Of a DNA stretch of 64,000 nt, positions 61,895-64,000 are shown one piece after another (the stretch's first letter is position 1; the number at the start of each line of letters is the position of its first letter). Source of the DNA: Sphingomonas sp. S2M10 (GTDB lineage Bacteria > Pseudomonadota > Alphaproteobacteria > Sphingomonadales > Sphingomonadaceae); contig NZ_JAAILI010000006.1 of the NCBI RefSeq assembly GCF_012650175.1, forward strand, positions 40,037 to 104,036. The letters are read 5' to 3'. A model generated the notes under the pieces. The model saw only the letters and a program-made list of their open reading frames with translations. It was not told the DNA's origin and searched no databases. Position numbers and translations under genes: made by a program.

Positions 61895-62323
61895 ATGACC
61901 ATCGCGGCAATCCTCGAAGGCAAGGGGCGAGACATCGTGTCGATCGCCTCGAACCGCACCGTAGCGGAGGCGGTGGCGCTGCTCGCGGCGCGACGTATCG
62001 GCGCAGTGCCGGTGCTGGAAAACGGGCAGATTTCCGGCATCTTTTCCGAGCGCGACGTGATCCATTGTATCGAGCGCGAAGGCGCGATCGGGCTCGAACT
62101 GCCGGTCGGCCGAGTGATGACGGCGCCGGCGATCACCGTCGGCCCGGACGAGTCGGTGCTCGGCGCGCTGGCCTTGATGACCCGGCGGCGCATCCGCCAC
62201 CTGCCGGTGATCGACGGCGAGGCCTGCATCGGCTTCATCTCGATCGGTGATCTGGTGAAATATCGCATCGACCGGATCGAGTCCGAGGCGGAAGCGATGC
62301 GCGCCTATATCCAGACGGCGTGA
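61895..62323 (+). CDS. CBS domain-containing protein
   Basis: A 142-residue soluble protein made of a tandem CBS pair (Bateman module): residues about 8-60 (VSIASNRTVAEAVALLAARRIGAVPVLENGQISGIFSERDVI) and 75-130 (PAITVGPDESVLGALALMTRRRIRHLPVIDGEACIGFISIGDLV). Such modules bind adenosine nucleotides and act as sensors. Good ribosome binding site AAGGAGAG. Monocistronic; partner unknown. Confidence 0.93.
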   Translation: MTIAAILEGKGRDIVSIASNRTVAEAVALLAARRIGAVPVLENGQISGIFSERDVIHCIEREGAIGLELPVGRVMTAPAITVGPDESVLGALALMTRRRIRHLPVIDGEACIGFISIGDLVKYRIDRIESEAEAMRAYIQTA

Positions 62324-62348
62324 AGGCTTAGCCGGCGCGATTGCGAAT

Positions 62349-63806
62349 CTAGGCGATTGCACCGGCCAGGGTCGACCGCGCAAAGACGAACAGCAGCGCC
62401 GTATAGCTGGCGCCACCGATGCCTACGAGCAAAGCGAGGTGGGGCAGGGGGCCGAGCGGCGGCAGTTCGCGGTCGACGAGCGTCACGATCAACCCCATTG
62501 CCAGCGCTGCGAACACCGGCGGCGCGATGGCGTGGGCAAGGCGCGCGTAGGAAACCCCGATCGCCGGCAGCGTGCGCTGCGCCGAGAAGGCGAGATACAG
62601 CGGATAGGCGACGTACCAGGCGGCGACGAGTCCCTGAATGCCCCAGTGCACACCGATCAGAAACGCGATCGGCAGGAACAGGGCGCCGGTCGCCCCGTTG
62701 CGCGCGCTGATTCCGGGGCGCCCGCGTGCGTCGCTGGCGGGCGCGAACAGCACCTGCAGCGTCATCAGCGGCATCACCAGCGCCAGGCCGTGCACCACCG
62801 GTGCCGCCTCCGCCCATTTCGGCCCGAGCACGACAGCCACCAGCGGCTCCGCGGTAGCGGCAAGCCCGATATAGAAGGGCATCGCGGCAAGCAGGATCAA
62901 CTGCGCGCCCCGGACGAACGCCGCCGCCACAGCCGCTGGATCGTCGCGCATCTTTGCATAGGCGGAGAACGCAACTTCGTTCAGCGGCGGGACGAACTTC
63001 GACACGAAGATCTGGGTTAGGAACAGGCTGGTCGTATAGATGCCGAGCAGGTGCGGATCGAACATGCGCCCCGCGATGAACACGTCCGCCTGGCTCTGCA
63101 GGAACCAGAACACCTGCCCCGCCGCCATCACCCCGCCATAGCGCGCCATGTCGCCCGCGCCGCGAAAGTCGAAGCTCGGCCAGACCAGCGCGCGCGCCGC
63201 CACCGTCATGCCGATCGCGCGGGTGGCGAACAGCACGATGGGCGCCGCGACCAGGGTCCACACGCCCCAGCCGCCATAGGCGCCGGTCAGCGCGGTGATC
63301 GCGCCCGCGAGCGCCGAGACGAAATTGACTTGCGCCTGCTTGGCGAAATCCATCGACCGCGCGAGCAGCGCATAGGGGAGCGCGATGAACGGCGTGCAGA
63401 GATAGAGCAGCGCCTGCACCCGCAGCAGCTCGGCGACCATCGGCTGGCGATAATAGGCAGCGGCCAGCGGCGCGGCGGCGACCTGGAGCAGCGCCAGCCC
63501 GCCGTTGAGCAGCAGCAGCATCCCGAACAGCTGCCGCTGCGCGCGGTGCCCGGCATCGGCGCGCTGGATGAGGGCGCTCGCCAGCCCATAGCCGTTGAGC
63601 ATGTTGAGCAGCACCAGCACCACCTGGGTCATCGCAAACAGCCCGTAATCGGCCGGCGCGAGGATGCGAATGACCAGGAAGGTCGACGACCAGGTGAGCA
63701 GCTGCCCGAGAATCTGCGTGCCCGAACGCCAGAGCACGGCCTTTCGCACCTGATTCCGGAGCGATTGCGGGGCCTGATTCGGCGATTCGAGCGTTGATTC
63801 GGTCAC
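62349..63806 (-). CDS. oligosaccharide flippase family protein (Wzx/RfbX-like)
   Basis: A 485-residue polytopic MOP-superfamily protein with 12-14 helices. The N-terminus (VLWRSGTQILGQLLTWSSTFLVIRILAPADYGLFAMTQVV) is the usual start of lipopolysaccharide/exopolysaccharide flippases that move undecaprenyl-linked glycans across the inner membrane; GLASALIQRADAGHRAQRQLFG and FAKQAQVNFVSALAGAITAL are further family stretches. No polysaccharide synthesis genes adjoin it within the window. Its upstream region lies in the terminal intergenic stretch. Confidence 0.87.
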   Translation of the reverse strand: MTESTLESPNQAPQSLRNQVRKAVLWRSGTQILGQLLTWSSTFLVIRILAPADYGLFAMTQVVLVLLNMLNGYGLASALIQRADAGHRAQRQLFGMLLLLNGGLALLQVAAAPLAAAYYRQPMVAELLRVQALLYLCTPFIALPYALLARSMDFAKQAQVNFVSALAGAITALTGAYGGWGVWTLVAAPIVLFATRAIGMTVAARALVWPSFDFRGAGDMARYGGVMAAGQVFWFLQSQADVFIAGRMFDPHLLGIYTTSLFLTQIFVSKFVPPLNEVAFSAYAKMRDDPAAVAAAFVRGAQLILLAAMPFYIGLAATAEPLVAVVLGPKWAEAAPVVHGLALVMPLMTLQVLFAPASDARGRPGISARNGATGALFLPIAFLIGVHWGIQGLVAAWYVAYPLYLAFSAQRTLPAIGVSYARLAHAIAPPVFAALAMGLIVTLVDRELPPLGPLPHLALLVGIGGASYTALLFVFARSTLAGAIA

Positions 63807-63873
63807 CGGACGGCTATCGCATGCCCCGATTGAGAAGCCGTAAACCCCAGATTTCTGCGGATTTCAGGGCCAG

Positions 63874-63891
63874 CTGTCACGAAAACGACAG
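63874..63891 (+). promoter_or_regulatory. second Pho-box-like site
   Basis: CTGTCACGAAAACGACAG differs from the 18-mer upstream of phoD (20601-20618) at only two positions and keeps the 11-base half-site period. It is also a partial palindrome (CTGTC...GACAG). It sits 68 bases upstream of the flippase start on the minus strand and 18 bases before a plus-strand promoter, so either could be regulated. Confidence 0.45.
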
Positions 63892-63908
63892 AAAGTTTCA
63901 TTTTCTCG

Positions 63909-63937
63909 TTGACGGTCTTGGGAACCGCGCATAGAAG
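63909..63937 (+). promoter_or_regulatory. strong sigma-70 promoter, possibly of an rRNA operon beyond the window
   Basis: TTGACG (63909-63914) and TAGAAG (63932-63937) have a 17-base spacer, a GC-rich discriminator follows and an A/T-rich tract (GAAAGTTTCATTTTCTCG) precedes it like an UP element. The last 60 bases have no start codon with a ribosome binding site, so the transcript has a leader of unknown length. The style recalls sphingomonad rrn promoters, but this is a recollection, not proof. Confidence 0.5.
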
Positions 63938-64000
63938 CCACCTCACCGACGCGGTGCTCTTCACTGAGGCAGCGGCGGTCACCGAAATTGAGGCGCAGCG

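Noticed and set aside
1..64000. tRNA or rRNA genes inside the window
   Set aside because: No segment with a convincing T-loop and acceptor arrangement or 16S/23S sequence was noticed outside coding genes; a covariance-model scan would be decisive.

Overview
The window is high-GC, densely coded alphaproteobacterial chromosome, most likely from a sphingomonad (Sphingomonas or a close relative). The grounds are a PEPxxWA-CTERM sorting signal, the 'EIVVTG' start of a mature TonB-dependent receptor, Pho-box-like sites, short ATGA gene overlaps, and a gene mix (aa3 oxidase assembly cluster, DUF4167, DUF4139, M28/M61/M1 peptidases) typical of that order. Genus is an inference; no rRNA or tRNA gene was recognised to confirm it.

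Layout. 1-740 holds the 3' part of trhO (tRNA uridine hydroxylation). 740-2620 is a small accessory patch: a lower-GC orphan gene, a PEP-CTERM exported protein with its own terminator and upstream inverted repeats, and a decayed IS5-family transposase end. 2621-9465 (minus) is the cytochrome aa3 oxidase locus: ctaC, ctaD, a terminator, a small unknown gene, ctaB, a 56-residue membrane protein, ctaG, ctaE, a DUF983 gene and SURF1. 9636-16052 (plus) is a tightly packed run: pyrE (TTG start), pdxJ, acpS, lepB, an AI-2E-type permease, maiA and a TonB-dependent receptor. 16273-20395 is an envelope/glycan patch: a polytopic membrane protein, a DUF2141 protein, a GT4 glycosyltransferase and a convergent GT39-like mannosyltransferase-type protein. 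phoD follows behind a candidate Pho box.

22416-26512 (minus) carries pepN-ubiB, then two tandem secreted M28 peptidases, an NAD-dependent epimerase-like gene and a DMT transporter. 31892-35816 (minus) holds egtB-egtD with a PLP-dependent threonine aldolase/beta-eliminating lyase gene directly behind, and a cobalamin adenosyltransferase. 35931-37663 pairs a DUF2231 membrane protein with a sorbosone-dehydrogenase-like lipoprotein. A HIG1 protein, gluQRS, an HNH endonuclease, a class A penicillin-binding protein and 3-hydroxybutyryl-CoA dehydrogenase follow.

42899-50199 mixes unknown membrane and secreted proteins with ispG, isoaspartyl peptidase, an M61 peptidase, ppa and a DUF1345 protein. 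50371-54709 (minus) is hisS-prfA-prmC and a DUF4167 gene. 54811-62323 (plus) contains an S1/P1 nuclease, phhA, a DMT transporter-GNAT-TfoX-like operon, a tandem DUF4139 pair and a CBS protein; a Wzx-like flippase is on the minus strand at 62349. The window ends in a strong-looking promoter with another Pho-box-like site.

Two families of intergenic hairpin repeats punctuate the window: a 97-bp element with inverted ends (three copies of exactly the same length) and a looser GC-rich hairpin cluster (four copies). No CRISPR array, complete insertion sequence or prophage was seen.
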